Assembly: GCA_963920635.1 (NCBI GenBank)
Contig: OY987308.1
Span: 3,910,225-3,974,224, forward strand
Direction: 5' to 3'
Source: Pseudeuparius sepicola
Lineage: Eukaryota; Arthropoda; Insecta; Coleoptera; Anthribidae
Length of the DNA stretch: 64,000 nt
Shown here: positions 33,311 through 44,928 of the stretch, piece by piece
Position numbering within the stretch: the first letter of the stretch is position 1
How the letters are laid out: the number at the start of each line of letters is the position of its first letter
The notes under the pieces: generated by a model
Database searches by the model: none
What the model was told of the DNA's origin: nothing
What the model saw: only the letters and a program-made list of their open reading frames with translations
Made by a program: the position numbers and the translations under genes

Positions 33311-33399
33311 CGGGAGATTAGTTTAAAATCGATTGCAAAATTTTACGAACAGACAAACAGGAGGACAGGAAAGAGAGTTATAAAAACGGATAAAATGTA

Positions 33400-33553
33400 G
33401 CAATATTTACTATGGGAAAAATGTCCCACCGAAGTGCTTCCAAAATTACTCTGGTGCTTGATCCCTCTGAAATGAAAAAAAAAACATTGGAACAGTTGGA
33501 ATAACTCACCTGAAATTTTTGTTTTTTAAACACGCCTACATTATTTTTATAAT
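33400..33553 (-). pseudogene. m1/m2 relic with internal deletions
   Basis: m1 is reduced to 44 nt (33510-33553), but both splice sites are kept (TTTCTCTTTAG and GTGAGTTATTCC). m2 starts at 33466 after TTTCATTTCAG with AGGGATCAAGCACCAGAGTA, then jumps to the downstream text TTTTGGAAGCACTTC, so the middle of m2 is deleted. No matching ZF array follows closely. Confidence 0.5.
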
Positions 33554-33852
33554 CTAAAGAGAAAATTAAACATATCTTTATTGTTTACTAAAGAAGAATA
33601 TACAATTAATTAACATAAGTTTGACAAGTAAACTAACATAGCTTACGAGGAATATTTGTTTAAAATTTTTAGCAATCTTTTGTCATAGACAATGTTGCTA
33701 TTCGATGATAAAAATACGTAAAGATAACTAACACCTCAGTTACAGGTAATATATTTCATGAAAACTGTATGCATCGAATGACAATAACAATTGTTTGGAA
33801 TTAATTAGAGTACATTATATTACAAAATATAAAATACCACATTATTATTATA

Positions 33853-35100
33853 CAGTGTCCACCAAAAAGTTCGCACAATAAGCGGAATTTTTTTTATTAG
33901 CGATTTATTTTGAAATTCAACTATGGGGTTACCTTTTTTGCTTCAAAAAAATATGAAAAATGACCCACTCAAATATGATCCCTGACTTTTTGCCAAAAAT
34001 GAATTTAAAAAATAAAAGCGCTAAAAACAGGCTTGTTTATCAAAATTTCAAAAAGCTTTACTTGAAAAAGTCGTTTATTTTTCAGTTTTACATCAGTGCA
34101 CCAATTTGAGCACTTGAAATATTTTGTTTTTTGCCATTTTTTAATATCTATGAAAATTCTGAAAATTTAAAGAACTCGTAACTTCGCAAAAACTATTTTT
34201 CTTGAAATCGGCAGTGAAGTGTCTCAAAATCGTCATTAAAAGTTCAGAAATGGGCACTGAAGTAGCGATTGTACGATTTTTTCAATAAGTAGGCCTTGTA
34301 AACATCAAACGTCAGACGCGGAGCCATCGCCCGTCACAAGTGACCAAATATCAAAACCCGTCCAATAAATCCCATTTAACTGTTCTTATACATTGCGAAA
34401 TTGTCACCTATAGCAACACAATCTTTCAGTATAAATATTTTAGTAGGTTTGAATATTAAGAGGGGGTTGCCGACAGCGAGAGTGACGTAAGATTTCGTAT
34501 TTTTTTAAGTTGTATAGCATAAAATCTAATAACATTTTACCTAGCAAAAATTTAGTACAAACATCTCTGCTGTCTTCATTTTAATCATAAGATCTTAAAA
34601 GCATATGCACTGGAATTATTTTTCCCAAGGTTTTCATAACCTATAAAACAAAATACTGCTTTTAAGATCTTATGATTAAAATGAAGACAGAGATGTTTGT
34701 ACTGAATTTTTGCCAGGTAAAATGTTATTAGATTTTATGCTATACAACTTAAAAAAATACGAAATCTAACGTCACTTCCGCTGTCGGCAACCCCCTCTTA
34801 ATCTATTTTACATGGAGGCTGCACAACAGGCAGCAGTTTGGATTTTCTGTCGGAAAGTGTCGTGTCTCTCGGCCAGAGGCCTCGGCAATTAAATCCACGA
34901 GTCAAAAAGTTGAACTTCAGTGCCTTGGTACATACATAACTATTATATAATTAGATCTATCTTTCTACTAACTTTTATTAATAGGTATCGATAAAATGTC
35001 TTTTCCAAAAGAAAAAAAGAAAAATTATACCTATTAATGATTTAAAATTCTGTTACGTTTGATGCAAAGTTGATGTACCGTCAAGTATGTAAGTTACTAG
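33853..35100. mobile_element. Foldback family F2, copy 1, with two nested insertions
   Basis: Left end CAGTGTCCACCAAAAAGTTCG after TA at 33851. The left arm to about 34200 matches 46919-47275. It is then interrupted by element B (about 34200-34945), which itself holds the TTAA MITE (34460-34797). The F2 sequence resumes at 34950-35095 (CTACTAACTTTTATTAATAGG to GATGTACCGTC), matching 47280-47420. The right arm is missing. Confidence 0.65.
34460..34797. mobile_element. TTAA-flanked MITE (piggyBac type)
   Basis: 338 bases between TTAA duplications (34456-34459 and 34798-34801). Terminal repeats GAGGGGGTTGCCGACAGCG and complement extend, with few mismatches, to about 150 bases per arm. No coding capacity. 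TTAA and G-rich ends fit the piggyBac superfamily, but the ends differ from the piggyBac relic at 35807. It lies inside element B, so it is the youngest layer of the nest. Confidence 0.8.
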
Positions 35101-35806
35101 ATTTGTTTATTCAGGTTCATTTAATTTTTCCCGATTTCTTAGAACATTTATGAGGGTAGCCAGGGGGGCTGATAGGGTTAAGATGCTTCTAGGTATAACC
35201 CCGTTCTTGCTGGAAACTGGGGTAACAGAACACGCCCAGTGCAGCGACATTGCCGTCGAGGACCAAGGGACGCTGCGATCATCTGTCAGCACGAGACGGG
35301 AGCGGGGATGCCCGGCTTAAGGACTTTTTTCGTTGACTGACGTATTAATAAAGACTGTTCACGGTTGTCAAGTCTTGACATTTTTTTGGCTCACCATGCA
35401 CTTTCCGGACACAAAATACAATACATTGTTAGATATCAGCGCCGTCTGTTTTCCAGGACATGAAGCCGTAGCCGTGAGAAGTCTTTAATAAATACGTCAG
35501 TTAACGCTTTTTTTGACAAACCGTCAACAGGTGAGTACCGCCGAAACACTGGGTGTGCTAAACCACAATAATCTGTGAGGTGTGCGACCGCGTTCAATGC
35601 CTCCCAGTCAGTCCTGTTAAATTGCCGTAAAGATTCTTTTGATGAGAAACACTGGGTGTGACTGCGTTCGAGCCTCCCAGACGGTCCTGTTGAAACACCA
35701 GAGAAATTCTTTCGAAAACCGCTGGGTGTGCGACCAGTTCCAACGCGACCCCAAACTGGCCATTTTACTCATATTTGAAGAAATAATAATAAAAACTACT
35801 TTTTAA
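35101..35806. repeat. Foldback and short tandem repeats, no gene
   Basis: 35330-35512 is a foldback with stems around CGTTGACTGACGTATTAATAAAGACT and its complement near 35485-35510. A piece of it (ACGTCAGTTAACGC) also occurs at 6952. 35535-35745 has three degenerate units of about 80-90 bases, each with AC(C)GCTGGGTGTG or AACACTGGGTGTG, GCGTTC and CCTCCCAG..GGTCCTGTT. 35107-35292 is open on the minus strand but looks like nothing known. Confidence 0.45.
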
Positions 35807-36819
35807 CCCTGGGTCCGACACGTGGGGTGTAGCAAACCCCAAGCGAGAAAAAATGCATGTAACTTTTTGAAATTCGCATTTCATGCTCGGACATGCTAGG
35901 TAGCTTCCGCATATAGTTTCTTCTGTGGCATCAGCATGTTCATTTAGTAATTATTTTGAGAGTCTGGGTATAGGACGTGTTTTTAGTCCACTGGGGTTTA
36001 TCAGACCCCACCTGTCTTAATATGTTTTAAATTGTGTAACGGTGAAGAAAACTTATTTGAGCTGTCACATTGCAGATTTCAAGGTATAAATGTTCATTTT
36101 TATTATTTCTTGTTTACTTATCAAAGAGAAGTGATTATCTAATCTAACTGGGATATGAACTGATCAGTGATTATAAAAAGATGAGAGTTCAAAATGACAG
36201 GAACTTCGAAATATGATCCGCAGAATAAGAGGTGAAACCTCAGAGCCCCCTAATAAAAAACCAAAACCAAATAGACAGGGAAGATGTCTCGATTGTCCCC
36301 GTGCCCGTGATCACAAAATAAGATACTTTTGTGAAGTGTGCAATAAGTTTATATGCCTAGAACACGCTAATAAGATGTACTGCGAAACTTGTTCGGAAAT
36401 GACAAACATCAATGATCGATCCATAACTTATTCCCTATTAACTCCAGTATAGATATTTCTTTGGTTTTAAGTCATTAATGTTCTATGTTGAGGGTTTTTA
36501 ACTTGTTTAATTATTATACCAATGTTTCGTGGATAATAAACTTTATATAGGCAACACGTGTTTTTTTTTGTTCATTAGGTGCCGCTTTTTATTTTAAGTA
36601 AAAATTTCTACCTACATTACTATTCTGGCAGATTTACTATTTCCAATCCACAAAGGGGTCTTATAGAATATAAATATAACTATTATTATTCCAAAATTCA
36701 AAAAAACATTTTTTTATCAATGATTAGATAAATGGGGTTTCTCACACCCCACCTGTCTATATACAAGGTGGGTAATCTGTGCTATATACGTTACAAAATC
36801 TCACGTGTCAGACGCAGGG
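35807..36819 (+). mobile_element. Internally deleted piggyBac element
   Basis: 1013 bases between TTAA duplications (35803-35806 and 36820-36823). Ends CCCTGGGTCCGACACGTGGG and, inverted, CCCTGCGTCTGACACGTGAG agree at 17 of 20 positions. Inside, short palindromic units of the form GGGGTTT.TCA.ACCCCACCTGTCT occur near each end (about 35993 and 36733) and may be transposase-binding repeats. Only the C-terminal Cys-rich part of the transposase remains. Confidence 0.8.
36213..36452 (+). CDS. piggyBac transposase C-terminal Cys-rich domain, stand-alone ORF
   Basis: 79-residue open frame, ATG to TAG. Basic start (IRRIRGE, then NKKPKPNRQG), then a cross-brace Cys/His pattern: C-X2-C (CLDC), C-X2-C (CEVC), C and H in KFICLEHA, and C-X2-C (CETC). 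This is the RING-like DNA-binding domain at the end of piggyBac transposases, where it binds the terminal repeats. The catalytic core is absent. The frame has stayed open although the element is deleted, so a product that binds ends without cutting is possible, but it may just be young. No promoter was identified. Confidence 0.7.
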   Translation: MIRRIRGETSEPPNKKPKPNRQGRCLDCPRARDHKIRYFCEVCNKFICLEHANKMYCETCSEMTNINDRSITYSLLTPV

Positions 36820-36908
36820 TTAAAAATATAAAAAATTATTCTAATTTATACAAAATATTAAAGCTAGGTTTAGGTTAGGTTGACTTTGACTGACGACTGA
36901 CATCTTAG

Positions 36909-37219
36909 GGTATGGTCCGAAATTAACCAAAATTTTGATTTGGTGTTCCAAAAGTAAGGAAACAGGCCTGGTACCAATGACGTCAGAAGGTTTTGACGTC
37001 ATTGCCTGGTACTTAACTTGAATAGGGTTTCACTCACTGGGAACTTGAAACATTGCACCTGAAATCAGCACAGAATTACACGAAGTTTTCTGATTTCTAC
37101 TGTTAACGAAGCCGGTAACTCTGGTTTATCAGTAGTTAGTTAAGAATTAGAGAAGGTTTTCTGATTTCTTTTGTAAATAAGTTAACTGGTTACCGGTAGG
37201 TTAATTTCGGACCACACCA
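36909..37219. mobile_element. MITE with TGGTCCGAAATTAACC ends
   Basis: 311 bases with terminal inverted repeats TATGGTCCGAAATTAACC / GGTTAATTTCGGACCACA and a likely TTAG duplication (36905-36908 and 37220-37223). The interior has sub-repeats (GGTTTTCTGATTTCT-like, twice) and a CAATGACGTCA hairpin. No coding capacity. Superfamily not assigned. Confidence 0.6.
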
Positions 37220-37223
37220 TTAG

Positions 37224-38254
37224 AATAATATCAACCTTTTTTCACTTCCAAGGGGCTTGTTTGTTATTGTGTTTGTTCCAACAGAACTACATTGATAAAA
37301 AAAAAATGCAATCATTACTATCTGCCCATTGCTAAGTGCTGAAGCCCAGAACGTGAATTACAGAAAAAGAAGAAAGTTTTTTGTGTTTTGTAGTTGTAGT
37401 ATTTTCCGCGTTTGTCATGTTTGGCGAAGGCGCGCAGTCGCAGCCGCAGCCAACCGGTACCGTCGCAATAACATAACGTGTGTTTACAATGTTTACATTT
37501 GCCGTGCCGGGCGTGAATTTCACCATTTTTATCACATTTTTATTGTTGTTTTTTTGTTGAGCTGTGTTACATCTTTGTTTATTGTTATTAAATTCAATAT
37601 CTATGTGATAGGACGTTGGTTTTACCTGGATAGTACAAAGAAGACCAAGCTAAGGAACATGGCTTCTAAGCAAGGGCAGTGCAATTCCTGGGCAAAAAAG
37701 AACATTAAGGATTTTCGCGAAGTTTCGATGTTGCAGAAGGTGCAGAAAAGGGTGGTGACTAGTTTGAGCTGAATTCATCTCGATTATAACCACAAATATC
37801 GCCGTGAAAAGTGGGGTGTCAAAAGGAAATTTGAAAATTTGTTTTCTCGGAAACTACGTCCGAGCCCAAAAAACAGAGGTCAGATTCGTGTTCAGGGACC
37901 TCGAAAATAGGGGGGTAGCCAAAATTTCAAGAAAATCGGGCAGTGGGCAATGCATATGGTATGTTCCATAATTACCGAAATGAGTAGCAGCCAAACACTT
38001 AGTGGAAACTTAAGTGCAGGTGCAATATTAAACGCTAGTCGCAGTATTTCCGCCACCCTTACTGCGTCTGAATGTAATAGCCCTCCTGAGAATGCTCCAG
38101 CAAGTTTAGAAGTGTCAAAAAAGGCTAAGATTCTAACTTATTACATCCTAAAAAGTTGACTGTGTTTTTGGTTCCCCGTAAGGAAGTGGTACTTTTTAAA
38201 GGTCCGCGAGTCACCGGAAGTCTTCATGTACAACAGGAGATTCGTCAGAGCATC
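37224..38254. other. Uncertain region with a 147-codon open frame
   Basis: 37329-37772 is open on the plus strand for 147 codons (Arg-rich start, hydrophobic middle FHHFYHIFIVVFLLSCV). The opposite strand is open too across 37332-37535. There is no homologue, no repeat copy and odd composition, so I do not call it a gene. 37800-38250 has no better candidate. A GC-richer patch at 37420-37460 may reflect a promoter or 5' UTR. Confidence 0.25.
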
Positions 38255-38262
38255 GTTAGAGG

Positions 38263-39385
38263 CACGGGCGTAGCCAAGGGGGGGTTTCGGGGGTTCAAAC
38301 CCCCCCCCCCCGAAATAAGCAAAATATTACCTAATATTATACCGAAAAAATACGAGGAGTGAAGAGTTAAATTATTATTACGTTTGAATATATGTAGTAA
38401 TAGTGGCGCCTAGCGCCATCTTTTGACGAGAGGCAGACGCAGTTGCAGCCGAACTATTTTGTATTGTAGGGACACTTTGCGTTGTTTCTCGAGTATTCGC
38501 CACGCCCCTCGGTCGAAATGAGCGGAACTTTGTGGAAGTTCGTGGAAGTTTCTGGACGGCTACTGGGCTGCTATATAAGCGGCGCGTGACCGCGCTTACG
38601 GCAGTATTGTTCCATGCGAACTCGAAGCGAATAAAAGTGAAAAGTGGTGAACGAATAGTGAAGAGAATTAAGTGTACCGTGTAAGTGAGTAATTTTAGTG
38701 CGCTGTTATTCGATGACCTTGTTAAGGATAGATACGTGAATCATTATTACTGTCGAAAAATGGAGGGGAAGAAAAGGAAGGGTGATAAACCTAAAGGTAT
38801 GGACTACTGGAAAAAGTGGTGTAGTCAAGGTCAAGGGGTTTCTAATAAAGAAACAAATTTGGATTTAGCTATCAAAGCTTCAGCTACCTTGCATGCTGAT
38901 AAGAAGACTGCCTACCCCGAAATCTAGTTTGGAATGCCTAGATATGTGCGATAAAAACCTTTATCCTAATAGGTATTTACACATTACTACAAATCTTGGC
39001 TACCATTCCTGTATCCACTGCTACCCCAGAAAGGTCTTTCTCGAGCCTAAGGAGACTGAAAAACTATTTACGAAACACTACAAGTGAAAACAGACTTAAT
39101 GGTTTGGCTCTAATGAACATTCACTATGGAACAGAAATTCATGCAGATGAAGTAGTGGATATACTTAAAAGAAAAAGCCGAAGATTTCTTCTTTAATGGT
39201 TTTAGATTTAGCGCAGAGGAACGAAATTAATTTATCCATTTCATTTAAAGTTAAGAACTTTATAAATATGTCGTAGTTTTTCGGATGAATATATAGATAT
39301 TAAATTTCATGTAAGTATATTTTTGTTGTTTTATTTACTTCTCAAACTAAACCCCCCCCAAAACTAAATCCTGGCTACGCCCGTG
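38263..39385 (+). mobile_element. hAT element with large internal deletion
   Basis: 1123 bases with ends CACGGGCGTAGCC / GGCTACGCCCGTG and a perfect 8-base target duplication GTTAGAGG (38255-38262 and 39386-39393), diagnostic for hAT. C- and G-runs follow the ends (38278-38310, 39350-39358). The plus strand keeps only transposase N- and C-terminal pieces. The target was a tRNA-like sequence with a B box (GGTTTGAATCC, about 39430). Confidence 0.85.
38760..39196 (+). pseudogene. hAT transposase remains
   Basis: From ATG at 38760 (MEGKKRKGDKPKG, then WKKWCSQGQG) the N-terminal part runs about 55 codons. It then joins the C-terminal dimerisation region directly (SLECLDMCDKNLYPN, then, after a one-step frame change, ILATIPVSTATPERSFSSLR and ENRLNGLALMNIHYG), ending with TAA at 39194-39196. 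The zinc finger and catalytic core are missing, several hundred residues short of a normal hAT transposase. Inactive; might still be mobilised by a relative. Confidence 0.75.
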
Positions 39386-39463
39386 GTTAGAGGAGTGGTA
39401 GAGCGTTGGAAAACCAGTCTTAAGGTCCGGGTTTGAATCCCACGTCAAGAGTTTTTTTTAGGG

Positions 39464-39828
39464 AGTGGCTATTTATACGTGGCAGTCGGCAATGATGGGC
39501 GCTGTCTTATAAAAAGAGAAGGGGTAATTATTTCCAATGGTGTAACCCGCCCCCGATTTTTTTGAAATTTAGGCTAACCCCCTATTTTCGCCCGACATTC
39601 CAAAATAATTACCCCTCCTTTTTTCATACAGGCAGCACCCATCGCCGAAAATGCCCTTATTGCAACGATGCTTGAGAAAATTCACTTCAGATGTATCTAA
39701 ATCATTTTACTTCAGACGTGTATGATGGTGTTAAATGTACATCCAAAGAAGTCACGTGACTTAAGTCGCCAATGAGAGCGCAAGACGTATACCGACTTTT
39801 ATATACGTCGGACATATAAATAGCCACT
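39464..39828. mobile_element. Foldback MITE
   Basis: 365 bases with ends AGTGGCTATTTATA / TATAAATAGCCACT and an inner inverted pair (GATGGGCGCTGTC with GGCAGCACCCATC, and GGGGTAATTATTT with complement). No gene. The target duplication is unclear. Confidence 0.55.
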
Positions 39829-39829
39829 T

Positions 39830-40354
39830 TCTTTTTTTATTATTTTTTATTCCCACGTTTGGGGTGTCTGCGTCTTATCTAGAATGTTCCTTCTTTTACT
39901 ATTCGTTTCAAGGACCGGTATTTTCAAGAAGGAACAAGTCTACTGCTTTAAGGATTGAGATCCGCAACTCGCGGACCTTTATCCACTCCCTTAAAAAAAA
40001 CAGTTTAAAACACTGTTAAACATTGGTTTTAAACACTGTTTTAAGCAATACCAACCCTGATTTTTGTGCTGAATTTTTCGGAATATCTATGGGAAAATGA
40101 AGTTGATTATGTATGTCACATCTTCAAATTCAAAGTCACCGGCGATACCTACCAAACTTACCGAATAAATAAAAAATCCTATTAGGCTTTTTTGTTTGGT
40201 AATTATCATCGTGAGATACCTAGTTGTTTGGAATTGGCATATTTATGAAAATTAAGAATATTGAAGAAAAAAACAACTGAATTTCAAACAAAAGTTATTG
40301 CACCGATTTTTTTTTGAAAAATAAAGGTGGCGAATTTGTTGTATTTTTTTATTA
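39830..40354. other. Spacer with short palindromes, no gene
   Basis: Contains overlapping repeats of CAGTTTAAAACACTG (39999-40045). Otherwise AT-rich and without an open frame of interest. Confidence 0.4.
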
Positions 40355-43232
40355 GGCTGGCCTGGACCAACACTATAAAGACCTGTGCATAGCGCTGTTT
40401 CAAGCGATCGCCACTGGCGCCACACGACGAAACAAATTTGCAGGGTGGTTTAATGCTAAAAACACCTTCCTGTAAGTAAGCATAATATGGATTAGATTTT
40501 TCAGTTTCTTCTTTATATAATGAACCATTGGTTTTCTTTGGAGCTATAAAAAAAGTATATTTTCATTCTTGCATACGTTACAAAATGCTCTTCCAAAATA
40601 ATATCTAGAATTCCCGCTTCTTCGGCTGGTTGATCAGATCATCCCGAGTCCCATAATTCCAAAATAGTGTTTATTCTTCTGCAATTCACCTAATGGTCTG
40701 TGCATACCATTTTCTGCATGTGCACGGAAATTTCATGTTATCACAAACAAATCTACCTATAAAAGCTGTGTTAATACGATAAAACTGCCAAAACTGGACG
40801 TAAAGGCAATTTGTTACCGTGAAAATAAGGTAAATCGTAATAAAGCCGGATATTTAAAATTTGGGACATTGTAAACGTCAGAAACTGACATACCAATAAC
40901 TACAGAATACCCCCCATAACCCTATAATAAGTCGACATTTTTTTCGTCAAGTAGCGCCACCTCAGTCCGTAAACAACAATGAAATATGACGTCATGCTAG
41001 GGTCTTTAATATAGTGTCGGTCCAGGGCTGGTAAAGTGGAAAAAAATCTGCACCGCACAGTTTAATATCACTTCTGGTTTAGCCGGAAGTGACTTTTTTT
41101 GTTCCTCTTAATACGTTATGAGTGATTCTCTCGGTAATTTTTAAGATAAATCGATTTTTGAAACACCAAACGTGTAGTTTTTTGCCACCAAGAAAAACGC
41201 AGTTGAATTTGAAGCAACTTTATTGCCAAACAACTGATTTTTTTGAATAAAAAAGATGGTTATAGTGGATATCATGAAGCTTGATCCTTACGTCAAAATG
41301 GTCGACAATGGAAATTGCATTGTTGGCCATTATGACGCAGGGATCAAGATTCGTGGTATCCACTGTATTGTCTTGCATTTTTTCATTAGATTAGTACATT
41401 GAATAAAAAAATCTTTACCGCATGAATATTATTTCCGGTTTAGCACGAAGTGATGGATTTTTTTGTTAAAAAATAATATTAATTTGTTGTAGTGTCTGCT
41501 GGAACAAAAAGTCATTTCTGCTAAACCAGAAGTGATATTCAAGGGTGGGTGCAGATTTGTTATTCAATTTGCTAGTCTAATGAAAAAATTCTACAAAATC
41601 GCCATCTTAATTTGAAAAAATAACCAGCAATTTATCTTAAAAATTACCGAGATAGTCACTTATAATGTTTTAGAGAATTTGGGGAATTAGAGGGCTACAT
41701 TATTTGTTGTAAGTCGACTTTTTGTGAGAATTTTTCAAATGATGATTATCTCCCTTACACTTTAATTTTCAGAAAAAATATAAACAACAGAAAACTGCAT
41801 ATTGCGAAGAAGAGCAATCTCTTCTGATTGAAGTAGCAGTTAGGATCAATTTCATAATAATATGTACATACAACTAAAGTGCCATTTGACTTTAAAATTA
41901 GATACATTTTTGCAATATTAAACAATGCTTCGATTGTTACAAAAGCTCCTTTGATTTTAAAGGGTAGGTCTACTTTACTTTGTTTATGATAGGGCCTTAA
42001 TCATTTCATTTTTAAAATTTAAATTTTCTTCCTTATACATATCAACTAATTTTATATATGTATTTTATGTTCTTCTGTCATAAATAATTAAGATATCTAT
42101 ACTTATTTTTCCCTTTAGTTTAAATCACAATAATAATAATAATTCTCACCCACACAATACCCCAAACTAGGAGTGTCCTAGAAGCAACTGAATGCTTGTG
42201 CGGGGGAGGGGTGGCAATTACCATTATTTTGTCTTTTTCTAGGGCCGACTTTTCAAAATAGCATTCGCTCAAGTACTAAAGAAAATCCTAGAAATGCGTA
42301 GCAATCCCGGTGAGTGTAGGCCAATTGTTAGGAAACCACACAGATAAAGCTATTAAGAAGCAATCCACATTTTATCCAGTGTTCTTAGCGATCAGTGGTG
42401 TTTTTCTATAAAGACATGTGCATCCAGTCTGCCTCAACCCCGGATTGAACCAAGGTCGATCAATACACACTGTATATCCTTATGTGTTACATCTGGATCG
42501 ACACTATATTAAAAATCCGAGCATGATGCCATATTTCATTGCTGTTTGTGTGTGTACGAAAAAAAATGACGCCTTATAAGTTATAGGGAGGTAGGTATTC
42601 TGTGGTTAGGTATATGTCATCATATTTTAAATATCCAGCTTTATTACCATTGATGTTCTTTTTATGATAACGAATTCTCTTTGCGGTCAATATTTCGTAG
42701 TTTTGTCATATATTTCCATGCACATGAAGAAATTCGTATGCACAGACCACGTGAATTCGTGAATTGCGGAAGAATAAACACTATTGTGGAATTATGGGAT
42801 GATCTGTTCAACCAGTTCAAGAAGTGAGAAATCTAGATATAATATTTTGTAACGTATGCAAGAATGATAATATAAAAATTTGTTTAAAGCCTCAAAACAA
42901 ACCAATGGTATACTACAGCTAGCCATGGACTGCATTTCAAATGAAAAAAATACCAAAATACTCTGCTTGCTTTTTAGCCTTTCTTAAGAAAATCTCTGGA
43001 AATATGCCATGTAAACTTGTGAAATTAAAGGGACATAACAAACAAGGATTTTATTTTATTTTGGATATTAAATTTGTTGTAACATACACATTTGCATGTT
43101 TTTATTTTATAAAAGTTTCTTCAACAATGGTGTTTTAGCATTAAACCACTCTGTCGATTTTTTCGTCGTGTGGTGCCAGTGGCGATCGCTTGAAACAGCA
43201 GTATGCGCAGGTCTTTTGGTCCAGGTTTAAGT
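40355..43232. repeat. Nested 2.9-kb palindrome
   Basis: The outer arms, about 40355-41022 and 42485-43232, are inverted copies. Both carry GGTCCAGG, GCGATCGC next to CCACTGGC, the unknown gene fragment, and TGACG(T/C)CAT with a terminal CACTATATT. Inside is a second foldback (about 41035-41690) with CACTTCTGGTTTAGCC-type stems and ATTTTTAAGATAAAT-type inner stems. Then comes 41750-42120 without features, an m1 acceptor relic (42075-42116) and element C (42120-42480). The left arm holds the empty site of the mariner-like element. Confidence 0.6.
42640..43140 (+). pseudogene. Decayed gene fragment of unknown family, copy 3
   Basis: Right-arm counterpart of 27500-28130 and 40480-40930. Open from 42941 to 43138 (FLKKISGNMPCKLVKLKGH, then FACFYFIK); upstream text with CNVCKNDN and LWDDLFNQ has stops. 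Same unknown family, damaged. Confidence 0.4.
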
Positions 43233-43307
43233 ACTTAATAATTGTAACCTATGTCATAAAAAGGGATAACGTAAAAGCAAACTCTAAGAAGCCAAAATAT
43301 AAAGCTA

Positions 43308-44926
43308 CGAGCCCCGTCCCATATTAGTTGGCCCAGCTCGCTAAAAACTATAATTCGGTATTTTAATCCTAAACCAGGATTCGTAAATTTACTAAAACAT
43401 TATTTACTACTTACATTTGGCGAGTTTTATATTATTTTACACATTTTCTAAATAATTCCATTGTAAGCAAAGAAACATGATTTAGAATGTATTTTAGAGT
43501 ACATGCAGAGCCAATGTATTAAAAATTTAATATCAATATGGCTTTGAAATAAACAAACTCATTGTGACAACTAATTTCATTTAACATTTGTAAGTCATTC
43601 AGTAGTCTCATACACCCAGTGTCAAGTTAATATTACTCTTAAAAAAATATTAAAAAGACGCGAGGAAAGTCGGTTAGTGAGGATGCACCGAAGATAATCA
43701 TGTCTTTGTCACAATCGGGAAAATCGGCATCAGAAATTGGTAATAATAAATAATAATAAAAAAGCAAAAAACTGGAAGAAAGCGTAGAGTTGCTGATATC
43801 AATAAAAGAGCTTTAAGAAGAATACTTGTTAAAAACCACCGATCCAATTATGGAGAAATAAGTATATTATGGAATACTGCAACTGGGAAGAAGTTTTCTA
43901 GAACAACATGCCACAGGGTTGCTATGGAATTGGGTTTTAAAGTTTACAAGGTAGGTTTAAAGTTTATTTGTAGCTGCAGTTTTAAATCATTTTTATGAGT
44001 ACTCTTTTAGGCAAAAGAAAAACCATTACTCACTGGCGCACAGAAAAAAACTAGGTTGTTATTGGTAAAACAATACAGACACTGGTCTCAGGAACAATGG
44101 GATTCAGTTCACTGGAGTGACGAATCCAGATTTGAAGTGTGTGTAGGTGATAGCCGGAGTAGAGTAACAAGAAAGAAAGAGGAGGCGTATCATTCAGGCT
44201 GTGTGAAAAGAAAAATAAAATTTCCTGCATTCGGTAATGGTTTGGGGATCCATGTCTGCTAAAGGAGTATGCAGCCTGCACTTTGTAGAAGGTATCGTGA
44301 ATGCCAAAAGATACATTTATATTCTGGAAACATACCTAAAACCTACTTTAGAGGAATGCCGAAGAACTGGACTTGAATTTATTTTTCAACAAGATGGCGC
44401 TGCGTGCCATACAGCAAAACGGGTTAGAAACTGGCTGTTGGAAAACAATATTCTGCTTTTACCATGGGTATCCAGTAGCCCAGATTTGTCCCCAATTGAA
44501 ACTTTATGGCATATCATGAAGAAAAAATTACGATTATCACCTGCGAGGACCATACCAGAATTAAGAGCGAGACTACAAAATATATGGGATAGTTTTGCCC
44601 CAAATGATTGCCAGGAGTTAGCCAATACCATGTCTAGACGTGTTCAAGCTGTTATAAGTAGAAAAGGTGACGTAACTCAGTGGTAGCATTAGTTAAGTAG
44701 TAGAGTGCCTTATTATCTAGGGCCAAAACTTTGCATTGGATACTACTGTTCTTATTTTTTGTTACTTTATCTAGTAAAATAATACTGTTTTGTATATTTC
44801 GAAGTTTACTTGTTACCGATTTGACTAAAAGAAACCATTATTTCCTTATATTTTATTTTTATTCAAGTATATTCAAGAATTGTCACATTTAGATTGACCG
44901 GGCCAACTAATATGGGACGGGGCTCG
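43308..44926 (+). mobile_element. Tc1-like transposon (DD34E), inactive
   Basis: 1619 bases, perfect inverted repeats of 27 bases starting CGAGCCCCGTCCCATATT, and TA on each side (43306-43307 and 44927-44928). It is inserted in the ZF3-like pseudogene tail; the empty counterpart is at 26120-26235. The transposase is split by an intron and broken by stops and a frameshift. Confidence 0.85.
43690..44686 (+). pseudogene. Tc1-type transposase, broken
   Basis: The N-terminal helix-turn-helix region (MSLSQSGKSASEIG) soon meets stops at 43755. The second DNA-binding part runs to a probable donor at 43951 (TACAAG|GTAGGT), with an acceptor near 44011 (CTCTTTTAG). The catalytic part has HWSDESRF, then a one-base frameshift near 44230, then VWGSMSAKG, FQQDGAACHTA and SSSPDLSPIETLW, with 34 residues between the second Asp and the Glu. 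Stop TAG at 44684-44686. The three catalytic residues survive, but not in one frame. Confidence 0.8.
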
Positions 44927-44928
44927 TA

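Noticed and set aside
37329..37772. 147-codon open frame
   Set aside because: No domain, no homologous copy in the window, and an opposite-strand frame overlaps; kept only as an uncertain region.
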